From positions 1 through 10,014 of the forward strand of contig CAZXYF010000114.1 in assembly GCA_964644705.1 (NCBI GenBank): a stretch of 10,014 nucleotides of DNA, given 5' to 3'. Origin of the DNA: CAZXYF01 sp964644705. GTDB lineage: Bacteria > Planctomycetota > Brocadiia > SM23-32. Shown here one piece after another: positions 1 through 6,595 of the stretch (positions are counted from its first letter, which is position 1; each line of letters begins with the position of its first letter). The notes under the pieces were generated by a model. That model did no database searches. It saw only the letters and a list, made by a program, of their open reading frames with translations, and was not told the origin of the DNA. The position numbers and the translations under genes are program-made.

Positions 1-74
1 GCAGAAGTACGCCTCAACCGGGACAAGCCCGGCAGCAGGCCCATCTGGAATAACATGGTTCACTGAATACTTAC
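1..74 (-). repeat. Dispersed MITE/REP-like repeat, left-edge copy
   Basis: Read on the minus strand, this stretch matches 9928-10001 over 74 aligned bases with two mismatches (by eye). It starts with GTAAGTATTCAGTGAACC, runs through the GC-rich core CTGCTGCCGGGCTTGTCCCGG and ends with GCGTACTTCTGC. The core can fold as CCGGG-CTTGT-CCCGG. The copy is cut by the window edge and lies inverted relative to the right-edge copy. No coding potential was recognised in it. Its mechanism of spread is unknown: it could be a non-autonomous element (MITE) or a REP/BIME-type intergenic repeat. Confidence 0.85.
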
Positions 75-172
75 GTAAAATGAGCGCCAGCAACAAAGGC
101 AGATGTACGGTAAAAACGAAGGCAAAGACAAAGAGCTGTACATTCCGGATCGCTGTTTTGGACAGACCTGAA

Positions 173-203
173 TTGGCTTTTAATAACCACCGCTTGTTAT
201 CAT
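173..203 (+). promoter_or_regulatory. Possible weak promoter before the SpoIIAA-like gene
   Basis: TTGGCT at 173-178 could act as a -35 box and TATCAT at 198-203 as a -10 box (five of six bases match TATAAT). The 19-base spacer is longer than usual. The implied transcript start near 210 would leave about 60 bases of leader before the ATG at 269. This is a weak prediction from motif likeness only. Confidence 0.2.
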
Positions 204-268
204 TGTAAGTGGATGAAAAGAGTTTTGCTGCACATACGCGTGCCCAACTGATCGGGGGGAACAGCCGT

Positions 269-640
269 ATGCCAGAAGACGTCCAAATTCGCGAAGATCC
301 GCAGATTATTGAGGTTTACTCGTACGGGGATATCACTCTGGATGATTTAAGATCCTCACTCGAGCGGATTGCTCACATTTATCAGAACCGTGGTTTATGC
401 AAAGTCCTGGTGGACGCCACGGAAGAGACATCTCTCCCTTCCACACTCCCATTGTTTCAGTTCGGCTCAGAACTGGCGGAGTCCATCCGCCACCTGAAAT
501 TCGCCGTTGTCGTTACGGACAACCAGCGCGAAGATATGCACTTTCTTCGGACCGTCTTGTTTAATCGCGGAGGACAAATGGAAATCTTCGATTCCGAAGA
601 GAAGGCACTCAACTGGCTCCGGAACAATACCGACGAATAA
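269..640 (+). CDS. SpoIIAA/STAS-like small protein (putative)
   Basis: This is a 123-residue soluble protein with no signal peptide or membrane segment. The layout resembles the SpoIIAA-like/STAS-SEC14 fold: an N-terminal strand and turn (residues 10-24), a helix (24-41), a buried strand KVLVDA (45-50), a second helix (65-75), the strand KFAVVVTD (77-84), and a C-terminal RGGQMEIFDSEEKALNWL segment (100-117). The ending of the type FDSEEKALNWL is characteristic of that family, whose members are mostly uncharacterised regulators or lipid-binding-like proteins. ATG 269 was chosen because a GGGGGGA stretch at 254-260 lies 8 bases upstream; the in-frame GTG at 209 has no ribosome binding site. 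The gene converges on the sulfatase across a 51-base gap. The family call is from pattern recognition and no specific role can be given. Confidence 0.6.
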   Translation: MPEDVQIREDPQIIEVYSYGDITLDDLRSSLERIAHIYQNRGLCKVLVDATEETSLPSTLPLFQFGSELAESIRHLKFAVVVTDNQREDMHFLRTVLFNRGGQMEIFDSEEKALNWLRNNTDE

Positions 641-691
641 CCCGCCCCCCATTCGAATCTCTCTTCACCCTGACAGCGCCCTCCCAATCTA

Positions 692-2227
692 TCAGTCGCC
701 GTCCACCGTTGTGTCGGGCCGATAGCTGTGTTCGTAATGTTCCCACTGCCGGATAAGCTCCTCCCGTTTGCCCGGCTTATCCCCGGATAAGTCCACCATC
801 TCGCATCGATCCTCGGAAAGATCGTAGAGTCGCCACGGTCCTTCATCCTCCCCTTCCGGCGTCGATTTCTTGCCGCTCACAATCTTCCAGTCTCCCATGC
901 GCAGCGCGCGGTTACCGGAATGGTGGAAGTAGAGGTGAGATCGCTCCACCGAGCCGGATCCGGTCAGGGCGGGCACCAGGCTTTTCCCCGGCAACGGCGG
1001 CGCACCGTCGGGCAGAGGGATCTCCGCCGGATCCATGCCCGCCAGCTCCAGAATCGTCGGCATGAAATCGATGCAGTGTCCCAGATCCTCGCGCAACTCC
1101 CCACAATCCTCAACACCTCCGGGCCACGAGGCCACCATCGGGGTTGCCACCCCGCCCTCATGCACCCATATTTTGTGGCGTCGGAAGGGCGAATTGCTGC
1201 AGTTCGACCATCCCGGTCCCAGGCACAGGTGTGTGGGCGCCGAACCCGGCGGAGCGAACGGATCATGCCCGTGCGCACGAATCATAATCTCGGCGCTGGC
1301 ACCGTTATCGGACAGGAACAGAACGAGCGTATCCTCATACTCCTCCATCTCACGAAGCTGGTCCAGCAGCCGCCCAATTTCCCGATCCGTCCGGTCAACC
1401 ATGGCCGCATGGATGGCCATTTTAGTTGCCTGGAACTCCTTCTGTTCCTCGGTAAGTTCGTCCCAGGGAGGCCCCACTTCGATCTCCCCCGACCCGAACC
1501 GCTCGCCATATTCATCCTCCCACCAGGGCGCGGGCAGATCCGGTTCGCGATCCGACAGATCACAGTCCACGATCCCCATCTGCCGCAGGCGTCGCCAGCG
1601 TCGTTCACGAATCACGTCCCAGCCTTCGTCGTACCGCTCACGGTATTTATCGATATCCTCCTGTTCGGCCTGCACCGGGAAATGCGGGGCAGTGTAGCAT
1701 ACGTAATGGAAAAAGGGCATGTCCCCGTGATCGGACTGATGATCCCGCAAACAGCCCAGAGCATGGCCGGTGATGGCGGTGGAAGAAAACTTCTTCTCTC
1801 CCTCCGGCCCGAAGAAGTGCGTTCCCATCGGAACGTCGGTCCCCCAGCTGATATCGAATCCGCCGTTCTCCTCCGGCTTGTCTTCGTTATGGATATGCCA
1901 TTTACCCGAATGGTAACTGCGATATCCCTGCTGGCGGAGGTAGTGCGGCAGGAGTCGTTGCCACGACGGTTTGTATCCATCCGGCGGATCCATGTGGGCC
2001 TGCTGGGCGTAATAGCCGGTCAGCATACAGGTGCGACTCGGCCAGCATCGTCCGGTGTTGTAGAACTGCGTGAACCGCAGCCCGTTCTCCGCGAGAGAAT
2101 CCACGTTGGGCGTCTCAATCTCGCCCCCGTAACATCCCGGATCAGAAAATCCCATATCATCCATCACAATCAGCATAACGTTGGGACGAGCAGCGGCTGC
2201 ACGGGCAGAACTGTCAGCAGATGTCAT
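692..2227 (-). CDS. Sulfatase (Cys-type, alkaline phosphatase superfamily), apparently cytoplasmic
   Basis: This 511-residue arylsulfatase-A-like enzyme would hydrolyse sulfate esters; the substrate is unknown. Visible features are the metal-binding start NVMLIVMDDMGFSD (16-29, D23/D24), the core motif CWPSRTCMLTG (61-71), whose Cys61 would be converted to formylglycine, GKWH (108-111), APHFP (180-184) and LSDNGA (305-310, D307/N308). HKIWVHEGG (351-359) and the C-terminal MGDWKIV (444-450) and RLYDL (466-470) are also typical of the family. ATG 2227 was chosen because GGAGGGG lies 10-12 bases upstream at 2238-2244. The GTG at 2278 would add 17 residues without creating a signal peptide. Lack of an export signal is unusual, since most polysaccharide sulfatases are secreted. 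No sulfatase-maturing enzyme is encoded here. The gene is 229 bases downstream of trpS, with a repeat in between. Confidence 0.9.
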   Translation of the reverse strand: MTSADSSARAAAARPNVMLIVMDDMGFSDPGCYGGEIETPNVDSLAENGLRFTQFYNTGRCWPSRTCMLTGYYAQQAHMDPPDGYKPSWQRLLPHYLRQQGYRSYHSGKWHIHNEDKPEENGGFDISWGTDVPMGTHFFGPEGEKKFSSTAITGHALGCLRDHQSDHGDMPFFHYVCYTAPHFPVQAEQEDIDKYRERYDEGWDVIRERRWRRLRQMGIVDCDLSDREPDLPAPWWEDEYGERFGSGEIEVGPPWDELTEEQKEFQATKMAIHAAMVDRTDREIGRLLDQLREMEEYEDTLVLFLSDNGASAEIMIRAHGHDPFAPPGSAPTHLCLGPGWSNCSNSPFRRHKIWVHEGGVATPMVASWPGGVEDCGELREDLGHCIDFMPTILELAGMDPAEIPLPDGAPPLPGKSLVPALTGSGSVERSHLYFHHSGNRALRMGDWKIVSGKKSTPEGEDEGPWRLYDLSEDRCEMVDLSGDKPGKREELIRQWEHYEHSYRPDTTVDGD

Positions 2228-2237
2228 TGTGTACAAT

Positions 2238-2244
2238 CCCCTCC
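2238..2244 (-). promoter_or_regulatory. Ribosome binding site of the sulfatase gene
   Basis: The minus strand reads GGAGGGG here, 10 bases before ATG 2227. It decides against the longer GTG start at 2278. A 13-base palindrome, CCCAGAATCTGGG, lies just upstream at 2246-2258; its role, if any, is unknown. Confidence 0.7.
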
Positions 2245-2303
2245 ACCCAGAATCTGGGAAAACAACTCTCACAAACACAAAACCAGTTGCGTAACCGGAA
2301 AGG

Positions 2304-2445
2304 AAGGATTCAGTGAAGCACGTGCGTTATGTGATGCCCTGCTGCCGGGCTGGTCCCGGCAGGGGGACGCACCTGTGCACTAAAGCGGTCCTACCACGCA
2401 AAACGACAGGGCCTTCTGGAAGAACGTGGTTCACCGAATACTTAC
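2304..2445. repeat. Dispersed repeat, middle copy with inverted termini (MITE-like)
   Basis: The left half (2304-2382) reads in plus orientation and matches the right-edge copy: ATTCAGTGAAGCACGT, TGTGATGCCCT, CTGCCGGGCTGGTCCCGG, then a tail ending TGCACTA. The right half (about 2404-2445) is the same unit inverted: on the minus strand GTAAGTATTCGGTGAACC followed by ACGTTCTTCCAGAAGG. The element therefore has imperfect terminal inverted repeats over 142 bases and no gene. A strong hairpin lies inside at 2342-2362. No target-site duplication was recognised. It ends 11 bases past the trpS stop codon and separates trpS from the sulfatase, so it may influence read-through or mRNA 3' ends. Confidence 0.8.
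2342..2362. repeat. REP-like hairpin inside the middle repeat copy
   Basis: CTGCCGGG (2342-2349) pairs perfectly with CCCGGCAG (2355-2362) around a 5-base loop. A further CCC/GGG pairing is possible outside after a small bulge. No T-run follows on either strand, so it is not a classical intrinsic terminator. Stem-loops of this kind in intergenic repeats can protect mRNA ends or bind proteins. Confidence 0.7.
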
Positions 2446-2456
2446 CATACGGTCAA

Positions 2457-3434
2457 TCATCGCAACCCGGTTGCGCTGCGGACCTCTTCCATCGTCTTTT
2501 CCGCCCGCTCTTTACAGCGTTTGGCCCCCTCTTCCATGACGTCGTCAACGTAGTCCGGGTCATTCACGTATTCTTTATACTGCTCGCGCACCGGGGTCAG
2601 TTCTTCGATCATATTTTCGGCCAGGCGCATCTTACAATCCACGCAACCGATCTCCGCCGTGCGGCACCCCTCCTCACACCAGGCGATATCCTCGTCCGGT
2701 GAGAAACCAAGATGCATGGTATGGATGTTGCAGATCTCCGGCGTGCCGGGATCGCTCAGCCGGACGCGCGCGGGATCAGTGGCCGCCGTGCGCAGCATAT
2801 CTCTGATCTCGTCGGGTTCGGCCAGCACGGGGATGTAGTTGTCGAGGCTCTTACTCATCTTGTTCTGGTCCTCCAGCCCCATCAAACGCGTCACCCGGCT
2901 GAACAGCGGTTCAGGTTCGGGGAACACCTCGCCAAAACGCCGGTTGAAGGCGCGGCAGACTTCGCGGGCGAACTCCAGATGCTGGGTCTGGTCCTCGCCG
3001 ACTGGCACAACTGTCGCCTTATACAGCAGGATATCCGCCGCCATCAGGACCGGGTAGGTGAACAATCCGGCATTAACGCTTTCCTGATGCTGCTGGCTCT
3101 TCTCCTTGAACTGGGTCATCCGTGTCAGATCGCCATAGGCCGCGCAGGTGTTCAGAATCCACGTCAGTTCCGTGTGTTCGGGAACATGGCTCTGCACAAA
3201 CAGCGTACAGCGTTCGGGGTCAAGCCCGGCCGCCATATTGACCATCAGCGCCTCGCGAACACGCGTCTGCATTTCCTCCGGTTCATAGGGCACCGTCATG
3301 GCGTGGAGATCAACGATGCTGAAAATACAATCGTACTCGTCCAGCATGGTCACCCAGTTGCGGATGGCCCCCAGGTAATTGCCGATATGAACGATGCCGC
3401 TCGGTTGTATGCCGCTGAATACTTTCTTCTTCAT
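2457..3434 (-). CDS. trpS: Tryptophanyl-tRNA synthetase
   Basis: This cytoplasmic class Ic synthetase charges tRNA-Trp. Its 325 residues are the usual length for bacterial TrpRS. The HIGH-type signature is PSGIVHIGNYLGA (11-23), and KMSKS is at 192-196 within EDQNKMSKSLDNY. The tryptophan-pocket region includes VDLHAMTVPY (41-50), YPVLMAADILLY (127-138) and VGEDQTQHLE (145-154). Cysteines 235, 257, 264 and 267 are spaced C-x21-C-x6-C-x2-C, very close to the motif that holds a [4Fe-4S] cluster in the anticodon-binding part of Thermotoga maritima TrpRS. ATG 3434 is supported by GGAGG 9 bases upstream. The SD lies in a GC-rich hairpin (3440-3454). The gene follows the aminotransferase by 137 bases. 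Confidence 0.97.
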   Translation of the reverse strand: MKKKVFSGIQPSGIVHIGNYLGAIRNWVTMLDEYDCIFSIVDLHAMTVPYEPEEMQTRVREALMVNMAAGLDPERCTLFVQSHVPEHTELTWILNTCAAYGDLTRMTQFKEKSQQHQESVNAGLFTYPVLMAADILLYKATVVPVGEDQTQHLEFAREVCRAFNRRFGEVFPEPEPLFSRVTRLMGLEDQNKMSKSLDNYIPVLAEPDEIRDMLRTAATDPARVRLSDPGTPEICNIHTMHLGFSPDEDIAWCEEGCRTAEIGCVDCKMRLAENMIEELTPVREQYKEYVNDPDYVDDVMEEGAKRCKERAEKTMEEVRSATGLR

Positions 3435-3439
3435 AACCT

Positions 3440-3454
3440 CCCGCCTCCGGCGGG
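3440..3454 (-). promoter_or_regulatory. Hairpin covering the trpS ribosome binding site
   Basis: The minus strand reads CCCGCC-GGA-GGCGGG followed by AGGTT and the ATG. The stem is a perfect 6 base pairs, and the loop plus the 3' arm contain the optimally spaced GGAGG. A second GGAGG overlaps the base of the stem but is only 2 bases from the start codon. Folding would hide the better SD, so translation of trpS may depend on opening this stem. The regulatory role is inferred; the structure is visible directly. Confidence 0.45.
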
Positions 3455-3571
3455 TTCAAAAGATAGGACGTGTAAAACAAAACATGACAGGTAAGGTGGA
3501 TCAGAGTAGTCCCTGATATCATTCCCAATCCGGGAACACACTCCTGGCCACTCCACCAGCGCCTTCAGCTG

Positions 3572-4753
3572 TTACCATTCCGCCGCAGCAATCCGTTCCG
3601 CTGCCTTTCGGGTGGCGTCGATGCTGGGCACCAGTGCAAACCGGACGAAACCTTCACCGGGATTCAATCCGTCATCGGTCTCATCGCTGATCCACGCGCC
3701 CGGCGTCGTCACGACGGCGATCTCCGGGTCGAGGAGCGCGGTGGCAAAATCAACACTCGAATAGCCCTCCGGCACCTGCTGCCAGAGGTAAATGGTGGCA
3801 TCCGGTCGGCAGTCGGACAGTCCGCTTTCCACCAGTGCATCCGCAAGGAGATCACGTTTCTCGTGGTAATCCGCCCGGCTGGACTCCACATGATCCTCAT
3901 CCCCCAGGGCCGCAATGGCTGCCTCCTGCACGAAATTCGGCGTTCCACTGTCGATATTGGTCTTCACCTTTTTGAAGACATCAACAATCCGCTCATCGCC
4001 CGCCACCCAGCCGCAACGCCATCCCGTCATGGCACTCCGTTTCGACAGGCTCTGGAAGACGACAACGCCATCGCGTTCAACTTCGAGCATGCTGATGGGG
4101 GGCTCGTCGGTGTAGTATATTTCAGTATAAGCCTCATCGCTGGCCACGATAATATCGTTTTTGTGTCCGAACTCCACGACGCGCTCGAAAAACTCCCGGG
4201 GCGCCACATTACCGGTGGGACTGTTCGGGTAATTCACCCAGATAATTTTCGCCGCTTCGGCGACATCATCCGGAATGGCATCCAGATCGATAAGATAGTC
4301 ATTTTCCGGCAGAATCGGGACGTAATACACCTCTCCCTCGGCAAATTGCGTCCCGCGGGTGTAAGGTGGATACCCAGGTGTGGGAACAATTGCCACATCG
4401 CCGGGATTCAGAAAACCCTCGGCAAAGTTGAAAACGCCCTCCTTCGAACCGATCGTGGACGTAATCTCGCTCTCGGGATCCAGATCCACGCCGAACCGGT
4501 CCTGCGTCCAATCGGCCACCGCCTGCCGATACCGTTCCATGCCGATATAGCTGGGATAGCCGGCCGTTTTATGTTTTTCGACCCCCTCTCTGGTGGCTTC
4601 TCGGGCCACCTCGGGTGGCGCTATCGTGGGATCTCCCACGCCAAAATCGATGGGCTCAATTCCTCTGTCACGAAGATTCTCCACCTGCCGATCCACTTCG
4701 GCAAAGGCGTAACTACCAATAGCTTGCACACGGTCTGAAGGAATAATACGCAT
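3572..4753 (-). CDS. Class I/II PLP aminotransferase, LL-diaminopimelate aminotransferase-like
   Basis: This 393-residue fold-type I PLP enzyme resembles the DapL/aspartate aminotransferase group annotated as LL-diaminopimelate aminotransferase, which makes LL-DAP directly from tetrahydrodipicolinate for lysine and peptidoglycan. Visible features are FGVGDPTIAPP (37-47), TAGYPSYIGMERYR (63-76), PTPGYPPY (124-131), NYPNSPTG (174-181, with conserved N177), SDEAY (205-209, D206 and Y209), SLSKRSAMTGWRCGW (235-249) with Schiff-base Lys238, and RFALVPS (371-377) with the carboxylate-binding arginine. The characteristic KTNIDSGTPNFVQEAAIAAL run (264-283) matches this subgroup. ATG 4753 is the only good start, with a weak AGAG SD. 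A strong promoter lies 72 bases upstream. The exact substrate cannot be fixed from sequence; an aspartate or other amino acid transaminase is the alternative. Confidence 0.85.
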   Translation of the reverse strand: MRIIPSDRVQAIGSYAFAEVDRQVENLRDRGIEPIDFGVGDPTIAPPEVAREATREGVEKHKTAGYPSYIGMERYRQAVADWTQDRFGVDLDPESEITSTIGSKEGVFNFAEGFLNPGDVAIVPTPGYPPYTRGTQFAEGEVYYVPILPENDYLIDLDAIPDDVAEAAKIIWVNYPNSPTGNVAPREFFERVVEFGHKNDIIVASDEAYTEIYYTDEPPISMLEVERDGVVVFQSLSKRSAMTGWRCGWVAGDERIVDVFKKVKTNIDSGTPNFVQEAAIAALGDEDHVESSRADYHEKRDLLADALVESGLSDCRPDATIYLWQQVPEGYSSVDFATALLDPEIAVVTTPGAWISDETDDGLNPGEGFVRFALVPSIDATRKAAERIAAAEW

Positions 4754-4824
4754 ATTAACTCTGCTGATATCTATGGTTCTGAATGGTTAATAACCCCGTC
4801 CGCGGAGGACCACGAACGATGTGC

Positions 4825-4853
4825 ACTATATACACGAACGCGGGAGAAGTCAA
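4825..4853 (-). promoter_or_regulatory. Sigma70-type promoter of the aminotransferase gene
   Basis: On the minus strand TTGACT (4848-4853) and TATAGT (4825-4830) are separated by exactly 17 bases; each box matches its consensus at five of six positions. Transcription would start near 4818, giving a leader of about 65 bases. The leader contains the GGTTAATAACC palindrome at 4785-4795 and a GTCC...GGAC pairing at 4799-4811. This is the best promoter in the window. Confidence 0.6.
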
Positions 4854-4926
4854 GAAAATGGCCACTCAGAGCAATCTGCGCCACAGAGTTGATTTATTCT
4901 TTCATCCGCCTCCGTTTCCCCTCCAC

Positions 4927-5029
4927 CGTTCCCTTACCTTCCTTTATCCGAGTGGGTGTCCTTACCATCCGCGGGGACACCTCCAGAAGTCCCACCCGGA
5001 TGATATTAATACCCACCCGGATATACTGC
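4927..5029. repeat. Tandem palindromic repeat, unit 1
   Basis: This is the first of two directly repeated units of about 103 bases. Inverted arms TATCCGAGTGGGT (4945-4957) and ACCCACCCGGATA (5011-5023) pair with one mismatch (A4951 against C5017). An inner perfect 7-base pair stem, GGTGTCC (4955-4961) with GGACACC (4975-4981), is also present. CCCACCCGGAT occurs twice within the unit (4991-5001 and 5012-5022), giving two alternative right arms. No coding frame is supported. Confidence 0.85.
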
Positions 5030-5133
5030 TGATCCGTTACCTCCGCTTATCCGTGTGGGTGTCCTTACCATCCGCGGGGCACCTCACCAGAAGTTCCACC
5101 CGGATGATATTAATACCCACACGGATATACTGC
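5030..5133. repeat. Tandem palindromic repeat, unit 2
   Basis: This is a direct copy of 4927-5029 with several substitutions and a one-base net insertion. Its arms TATCCGTGTGGGT (5048-5060) and ACCCACACGGATA (5115-5127) form a perfect 13-base pair inverted repeat. The variable seventh position is T5054 paired with A5121, where unit 1 has an A/C mismatch. The inner 7-base stem of unit 1 is broken here by loss of one base. Confidence 0.85.
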
Positions 5134-5410
5134 GTACGCCGACGCACGAACCAGCCGTCCATCGGCGCAGGGCCAGCGGAGAGTGCAGGCGTCATGCAAT
5201 ATACACTGTTTGGTACACCCACAATCACTGTTCTCAACAGGCCAGCCAGCCAATCAGAGGATATGCAACCGTTCCTGGTTTCCGTTAAAATGCGTTACCA
5301 TCAGCGTATGGGGGAAAACCACCTGCTGGCGGCCCACGGTCAATCCGACGGTTGCGTTCCGTCCGCATGACTGCACTTCCTGCCAGCGGACCGTACGAAT
5401 CCACTTCAGA

Positions 5411-5414
5411 GAGG
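5411..5414 (+). promoter_or_regulatory. Ribosome binding site of the UroD-like gene
   Basis: GAGG inside AGAGAGGA lies 9 bases before ATG 5424. It sets the start there rather than at an in-frame ATG 72 bases further upstream, which has no comparable site. Confidence 0.7.
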
Positions 5415-5423
5415 ACAATCCAC

Positions 5424-6503
5424 ATGACTTCCCGCGAACGCATCCAGGCAATTCTGGCGCTGGACCTACCGGACCACATGGGTCTCCACGAACACCTCTG
5501 GCCCGAGACCATCCCCGACTACTGGGTCAACGAAGGTTACCCCGAAAACACCGATCCGGGCGAGCATTTTGGCTACGACATCGTCCAGGCCGGTGGCTGG
5601 TGGGACGTGACTCCGCTGCGTGGCAAGGATGAAACCGTCGAGGAGACCGATGAATGGCGCACAAGCATTAATGCGTACGGGTCCACGCTCAAGCACTGGA
5701 AGAACAAATCGGGCACTCCCGAACACGTGGACTTCGACTGCACCACGCCCGAAATCTGGGAATCCAAATACAAACCCCGGCTGGACCACTTCGATCCGGA
5801 TCGAGTGGACCTCCCTGAGCTGCAGGATGCCTACACGAAGGAGATGAACGGCGACCGGTTCGTCTGCTACGGTAATCTGATGCAGCTGGAAATCATGCGT
5901 AAGATGCTGGGCGACGTCACGATGCTGGAGAGCTTCCTTCTGGAGCCGGACTGGGTTCGGGACATCTGTCAGACTTACGCTGATCTGTACATCAAAACCT
6001 ATGACTACATCTTCCGGGAAGTGGGCAAACCCGACGGCATGTTCATGTATGAGGATCTGGGCTTCCGGAATGGACCTTTCATGAGCGAGGACACCTATCG
6101 CGACGTACTTATGCCCTATCACCAGCAAATTCTCGGGTTTTTCCACGATCATAACCTGCCGGTAATCCTGCACACCTGCGGGGATGTCCGACCGCTGGTT
6201 GGAGCCCTCGTGGAAGCCGGCGTCGATTGTCTCCAGCCGATGGAAGCGAAATCAGGATGCGATGTGCTGGAATTGAGCCGACAGTTTGAAGGACAACTCT
6301 CATTCATGGGCAACATCGATGTCACCAGGCTCAACACCAACGACAAAGACATCATCCGTGAGGAGGTTGTAACCAAACTGGACGCGCTGCGCGAACGCGG
6401 CGTGCCGTACGTCTTCCATTCCGATCATTCGATACCACCGGACGTCCGCCTGGAAAGCTACGAGTTCGCCCTGCAGCTCTATCGCGAACACGGCACATAT
6501 TGA
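5424..6503 (+). CDS. Uroporphyrinogen decarboxylase-like (URO-D superfamily) protein, putative corrinoid methyltransferase type
   Basis: This 359-residue cytoplasmic TIM-barrel protein belongs to the URO-D superfamily, which includes heme-pathway HemE and the MtaA/CmuA cobalamin-linked methyltransferases. It begins with TSRERIQAILA (2-12), the usual start of the non-HemE branch, and carries MYEDLGFRNGPFMSEDTY (208-225), ILHTCGDVRPLV (248-259), LQPMEAKSGCDV (270-281) and FMGNIDV (294-300). HTC (250-252) fits the HxC zinc ligands of MtaA. At the place of the final MtaA cysteine, this protein instead has FHSDHSIPPDV (331-341). Proteins of this type are abundant in PVC and related bacteria, often beside catabolic genes, and most have no proven substrate. 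Heme synthesis is unlikely because no other hem gene is near. The glycosyltransferase follows 107 bases downstream on the same strand. Confidence 0.85.
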   Translation: MTSRERIQAILALDLPDHMGLHEHLWPETIPDYWVNEGYPENTDPGEHFGYDIVQAGGWWDVTPLRGKDETVEETDEWRTSINAYGSTLKHWKNKSGTPEHVDFDCTTPEIWESKYKPRLDHFDPDRVDLPELQDAYTKEMNGDRFVCYGNLMQLEIMRKMLGDVTMLESFLLEPDWVRDICQTYADLYIKTYDYIFREVGKPDGMFMYEDLGFRNGPFMSEDTYRDVLMPYHQQILGFFHDHNLPVILHTCGDVRPLVGALVEAGVDCLQPMEAKSGCDVLELSRQFEGQLSFMGNIDVTRLNTNDKDIIREEVVTKLDALRERGVPYVFHSDHSIPPDVRLESYEFALQLYREHGTY

Positions 6504-6543
6504 TTAAACCGAGCATTTCACGAGTCGTCAGTGCGCCATCTGT

Positions 6544-6565
6544 GGGAACAGACAACTGTGTTCCC
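6544..6565 (+). other. Small hairpin between the UroD-like and glycosyltransferase genes
   Basis: GGGAACA (6544-6550) pairs with TGTTCCC (6559-6565) around an 8-base loop. No T-run follows, so it is a poor terminator. It could be a leader structure of the downstream gene or chance. Confidence 0.3.
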
Positions 6566-6595
6566 CCAAGGGTTTGCCCGAAGTTTCACACGCAC

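Larger units (their letters stand above)
4754..5423. other. 670-base divergent intergenic region
   Basis: This gap separates the divergent aminotransferase and UroD-like genes. It contains the aminotransferase promoter (4825-4853), a GGTTAATAACC palindrome in its leader (4785-4795), and two tandem palindromic units (4927-5133). From 5134 to 5408 I see no convincing gene or RNA. TAAAAT at 5286-5291 could be a -10 box for the downstream plus-strand gene, but its -35 region (ATGCAA, 5263-5268) is poor. Open frames across the region have biased, unrecognisable translations and are not annotated. Confidence 0.7.

Noticed and set aside
2246..2258. Palindrome CCCAGAATCTGGG upstream of the sulfatase SD as an operator
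   Set aside because: It is a single short palindrome with no second copy in the window and no regulator gene nearby; chance is a fair explanation.
920..2383. A 487-codon open frame on the plus strand opposite the sulfatase gene
   Set aside because: It is an antisense shadow. The sulfatase on the other strand has all family motifs, while this frame has no recognisable domain and runs through the repeat element.
3455..3571. A T-box or Trp-attenuation leader upstream of trpS
   Set aside because: Only short stems are visible (for example TTCCC/GGGAA at 3522-3536 and ATCAG/CTGAT nearby). There is no T-box consensus, no Trp-rich leader peptide and no terminator with a T-run.
4927..5133. A CRISPR-like array in the tandem repeats
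   Set aside because: There are only two units, they are repeated along their whole length with no variable spacers, and no cas gene is near.
4783..5370. Open frames across the divergent intergenic region, including a small one starting at ATG 5194
   Set aside because: They run through the tandem repeats or give unrecognisable peptides. The SD-like GGAG before 5194 is poorly spaced, and no family is apparent.
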